This document shows, piece by piece, positions 61,410 through 64,000 of a stretch of 64,000 nucleotides of DNA (positions are counted from its first letter, which is position 1; the number at the start of each line of letters is the position of its first letter). The translations under genes were made by a program, and so were the position numbers. The notes beneath the pieces were generated by a model. That model did no database searches and was not told where the DNA came from. It worked only from the letters and a program-made list of their open reading frames with translations. The stretch is from Pelagihabitans pacificus (lineage in GTDB: Bacteria > Bacteroidota > Bacteroidia > Flavobacteriales > Flavobacteriaceae), in NCBI RefSeq assembly GCF_009371985.2, contig NZ_VIKU02000002.1:620001-684000 (forward strand). The letters run 5' to 3'.

Positions 61410-62585
61410 ATGAAAGAGGTAGTAATTGTATCGGCAGCAAGAACCCCCATAGGAAGTTTTATGGGAGCGCTTTCAACAGTCGCCGCACCGAAATTGGGTG
61501 CTGCTGCAATAATGGGAGCCTTGGAGAAAATAAGTCTGGATCCTAATTTGGTAGAGGAAGTCTTGATGGGCCATGTCGTACAGGCGGGTACGGGCCAGGC
61601 ACCTGCCAGACAAGCTGCTATTTTTGCCGGAATTCCCAATACGGTACCCTGTACGACTGTTAACAAGGTTTGTGCCTCGGGAATGAAAGCCGTGATGCTG
61701 GCCGCCCAGACAATTGCCCTGGGAGATGCCGATATCGTGGTCGCGGGAGGAATGGAAAACATGAGCCTTATTCCGCATTACGTGCAAATGAGAACCGGAC
61801 AAAAGTTCGGTCCGGCCTCGATGATCGACGGAATGCAAAAAGACGGGCTCGTAGATGTGTACGACCAGCAGGCTATGGGAGTCTGTGCCGATGCCTGTGC
61901 CACGGAGCATAACTTTAGTCGTACAGACCAGGACGCTTTTGCCATACAGTCATACCAGCGGTCTGCCAATGCCTGGAATAACGGTAAGTTTTCCGATGAA
62001 GTGGTACCCGTCTCGGTACCGCAGAGACGGGGCGAACCAATTATAGTCTCCCAAGACGAGGAATATAAAAATGTAATACTCGAAAAAATACCGAAGTTAA
62101 GGGCCGCCTTTTCCAAAGATGGTACCGTAACAGCGGCCAATGCCTCAACCATCAATGACGGTGCAGCTGCCTTGGTCTTATTGAGTGCGGAAAAAGCGAA
62201 AGAACTAAGTCTGACACCAATGGCCACTATTCGAAGTTATGCGGATGCGGCCCAAGAACCCAAATGGTTTACAACGGCTCCTGCCAAGGCATTGCCAAAA
62301 GCATTGGATAAAGCAGGCATTTCCATCGACCAGGTGGATTACTTTGAATTCAACGAGGCTTTCGCGGTGGTGGGGCTTGCCAATATGAAATTACTCGGGC
62401 TAACCGATGAAAAGGTAAACGTGAACGGGGGGGCGGTTTCCCTTGGACATCCTTTAGGGTGTTCGGGAGCGCGAATCCTTGTCACCCTTCTCAATGTATT
62501 GGAGCAAAACGATGCGAAGATCGGCGCTGCCGCCATTTGCAATGGTGGTGGAGGTGCTTCCGCATTAATTGTGGAGCGAAATTAA
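61410..62585 (+). CDS. Acetyl-CoA C-acetyltransferase (thiolase)
   Basis: 391 residues, full length. Acyl-accepting Cys88 in NKVCASGMKAV; GGMENMS; NEAFAVV; catalytic His in GHPLGCSGARI and Cys in CNGGGGASAL. Catalyses condensation of two acetyl-CoA or cleavage of acetoacetyl-CoA. Followed after 22 bp by the C40-family gene on the same strand. Confidence 0.95.
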   Translation: MKEVVIVSAARTPIGSFMGALSTVAAPKLGAAAIMGALEKISLDPNLVEEVLMGHVVQAGTGQAPARQAAIFAGIPNTVPCTTVNKVCASGMKAVMLAAQTIALGDADIVVAGGMENMSLIPHYVQMRTGQKFGPASMIDGMQKDGLVDVYDQQAMGVCADACATEHNFSRTDQDAFAIQSYQRSANAWNNGKFSDEVVPVSVPQRRGEPIIVSQDEEYKNVILEKIPKLRAAFSKDGTVTAANASTINDGAAALVLLSAEKAKELSLTPMATIRSYADAAQEPKWFTTAPAKALPKALDKAGISIDQVDYFEFNEAFAVVGLANMKLLGLTDEKVNVNGGAVSLGHPLGCSGARILVTLLNVLEQNDAKIGAAAICNGGGGASALIVERN

Positions 62586-62607
62586 CCTCTTCCTGTAAAG
62601 CAACTTT

Positions 62608-63357
62608 ATGCAATACGGCATTTGTTCCCTGAGTCTCGTTCCGGTTCGTATGGCGGCCGACGAAATATCCGAGATGGTCACCCAACTGTTATATGGGGAG
62701 CATTTCAAAGTGTTGGAAAGCCGGAAATACTTCAGCAAAATTCGGGTTGCCTACGACGGTTGTGAGGGCTGGGTGAACAACAACCAGATAATCCGTATAG
62801 AGGAAGCGGTATTTGAGCGGTTGCAGACTGCCACGCCTGCCTTTGCTTCCGACCTGGTCTCCTACCTTGAAACCGATAAAAAAAGGCTCATCCCAGTGTT
62901 ATTGGGGTCCTCCGTTGCCTCCCGTGACTTGTGGCATCATCATTTTGATGGTAAGGTCACCGAAGGCATCCAAGACAAAGCCCACCTTGTCGAAACATCT
63001 CTTTACTTTTTGGGTGCTCCCCAGCTTAGGGGCGGCAAATCACCTTTTGGCATCGATAGTGCGGGATTGACGCAAATGGTCTATAAAATAAATGGCCATC
63101 GATTGTTGCGTACAGCGCAACAGCAATCGGGCCAAGGGGATGCACTGAGCTTTATCGAAGAGAGCGAACCTGGTGATTTGGCCTTTTTTGACAATCGGGA
63201 CGGGGAAATCGACCATGTAGGGATTATAATGAAAGATAATCACATCATACACGTTCATGGCAAGGTTCGCATTGATCGCCTAGATCATACCGGTATTTTC
63301 AATGGGGAGTTGGGAAACTATACCCACCAACTGAGGGTCATCAAAAAACTAATATAG
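62608..63357 (+). CDS. NlpC/P60 (C40) family protein with catalytic Cys replaced
   Basis: 249 residues, no signal peptide. N-terminal SH3-like parts (about 1-130: YGICSLSLVPVR, CEGWVNNNQI), then an NlpC/P60 domain with PGDLAFFDNRDG and DHVGIIMKDN (catalytic His kept) and GKVRIDRLDHTGIFN. The nucleophile motif is FGIDSAGLTQ, where active enzymes have DCSG; residue 151 is Ser. Intact relatives are gamma-D-glutamyl-diaminopimelate endopeptidases of the cell wall. This one may be inactive or changed in chemistry. Confidence 0.85.
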   Translation: MQYGICSLSLVPVRMAADEISEMVTQLLYGEHFKVLESRKYFSKIRVAYDGCEGWVNNNQIIRIEEAVFERLQTATPAFASDLVSYLETDKKRLIPVLLGSSVASRDLWHHHFDGKVTEGIQDKAHLVETSLYFLGAPQLRGGKSPFGIDSAGLTQMVYKINGHRLLRTAQQQSGQGDALSFIEESEPGDLAFFDNRDGEIDHVGIIMKDNHIIHVHGKVRIDRLDHTGIFNGELGNYTHQLRVIKKLI

Positions 63358-63398
63358 AAAAAGCCCCGTAGGCGGAACCGCCTGCGGGGCTTTTTGTT
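63358..63398. terminator. Bidirectional terminator
   Basis: Long stem AAAAAGCCCCG/CGGGGCTTTTT with inner GGCGG/CCGCC, between convergent genes ending at 63357 and 63414. Confidence 0.9.
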
Positions 63399-63413
63399 AG
63401 GGAGAAAAAAACC

Positions 63414-64000
63414 TTATTCCCCCAATAGCTTTTTAAGGCGCATAAAATTCTCGTTGTCACCCATCGCCCCATAGATATTCTTCAATTGGGTAAGTATACT
63501 TTTGTTGTCCGGACTATCTTTCAAAGCTGCCTCCAGTACATCGGCTCCCTTTTTGAAAAGATCGTCTTTCTGTTGCTTAAGCTCATCATATCGAGCGATA
63601 TCGGCTCTTGAGTTCCCCAACGAATTCATTTCGTCGATCAAACCATTGCCCTCGTTTACGTACGTCGTAGAGAGGTTTAATTGGGCGTTCGTATAATCAG
63701 GGTCGATTTCCAACGCTTTTAGGTACGATGCCCTGGCCTCTTCCAAATTACCCTGTTCCATTGAAATCACACCAATATTGTAATGTAAATCCGCATTATC
63801 CGGAGCCATGGCAGCTGCCTCCGACATCAATTCCTTAAACTTTTCCTTATCGCCTATTGTATAGTAAAGATTGGCCTCGCTAAGCACCAAGTTTACATCA
63901 TCAGGATTGCTGGCCCGTGCATTTTTAAAGGCCTCTTTTGCTTTTTCGTTATCCCCCGTTTGGGTATAAATCAGTGCAATGTTCTTGACGATCTCCGATT
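63414..64000 (-). CDS. TPR-repeat protein (N-terminus beyond window edge)
   Basis: Open from the edge to the stop at 63414, 195 codons visible. At least four tetratricopeptide repeats: IYTQTGDNEKAKEAFKNA, YYTIGDKEKFKELMSEA, NIGVISMEQGNLEEARASY (the clearest) and a final LKNIYGAMGDNENFMRL. An inserted segment near TTYVNEGNGLIDEMNSLG separates repeats three and four. Such Bacteroidetes proteins are often periplasmic scaffolds; partner unknown. Confidence 0.85.
   Translation of the reverse strand, partial: SEIVKNIALIYTQTGDNEKAKEAFKNARASNPDDVNLVLSEANLYYTIGDKEKFKELMSEAAAMAPDNADLHYNIGVISMEQGNLEEARASYLKALEIDPDYTNAQLNLSTTYVNEGNGLIDEMNSLGNSRADIARYDELKQQKDDLFKKGADVLEAALKDSPDNKSILTQLKNIYGAMGDNENFMRLKKLLGE

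Noticed and set aside
1-64000. CRISPR arrays, IS elements, prophage, rRNA operon
   Set aside because: No regularly spaced repeats, transposase frames, phage structural genes or rRNA-like stretches were seen. The tandem USP genes are diverged paralogues, not short repeats.

Overview
The window reads as chromosome of a marine-type Bacteroidetes, most likely a member of the Flavobacteriaceae. Supporting signs are promoters of the Bacteroidetes form (a -7 element TANNTTTG), the scarcity of Shine-Dalgarno sequences, many lipoproteins and OmpA-type proteins, a GH78/GH3 carbohydrate operon, and a PgpH-like HD protein next to a thiolase and a C40-type protein. I see no rRNA, insertion sequence, prophage or CRISPR array. 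Genus cannot be decided from the sequence.

Region A (about 1-49,000) is one large stress/dormancy island. It holds eight universal stress proteins (six of them at 6,971-17,180), an HPF/RaiA-type ribosome hibernation factor, a baeRF7 release-factor-like protein, RtcB with archease and a methyltransferase, dodecin, MscS, a beta-CASP nuclease, an ATP-cone/endonuclease fusion, a dienelactone-hydrolase-type protein paired with a phosphoribosyltransferase, deoC/deoD, PRPP synthetase, phosphofructokinase, an alpha-glucan phosphorylase, CapA, SYLF, OmpA and HtrA-like proteins, and several unknown lipoproteins.

What ties region A together is a regulatory signature that can be read by eye. The palindrome TGAYNNNNRTCA occurs upstream of 21 transcription units. 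In 20 of them it lies exactly 23 nt upstream of a TANNTTTG-like -7 element, on whichever strand the following gene lies. That places the palindrome near -41.5, the class II activator geometry of CRP/FNR proteins. In the middle of the island lie a histidine kinase with a LOV-like PAS domain that lacks the photoactive cysteine, and an overlapping response regulator whose output is a complete CRP/FNR module. They are the obvious candidates to run this regulon. One member appears to be a non-coding RNA (about 30,890-31,112), followed by three more hairpin terminators in tandem. Gene content resembles the DosR dormancy regulon of Mycobacterium tuberculosis although the regulators are unrelated.

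Region B (49,200-58,550, minus strand) is a carbohydrate operon: GH78 rhamnosidase, sugar isomerase-like lipoprotein, carboxylesterase, GH3. It lacks the palindromes. Its first gene appears to be a decayed NUDIX/winged-helix regulator. Region C (58,750-64,000) carries tRNA-Pro, tRNA-Ser, a PgpH-like HD phosphodiesterase, a thiolase, a C40-family protein without its catalytic cysteine, and a TPR protein cut by the window edge.

Two further broken or frameshifted genes were found: an AI-2E family permease shifted at a run of nine A/T, and a membrane protein with an in-frame stop in front of capA. Several starts given here differ from the longest open frame because the mapped promoter lies inside the longer frame.
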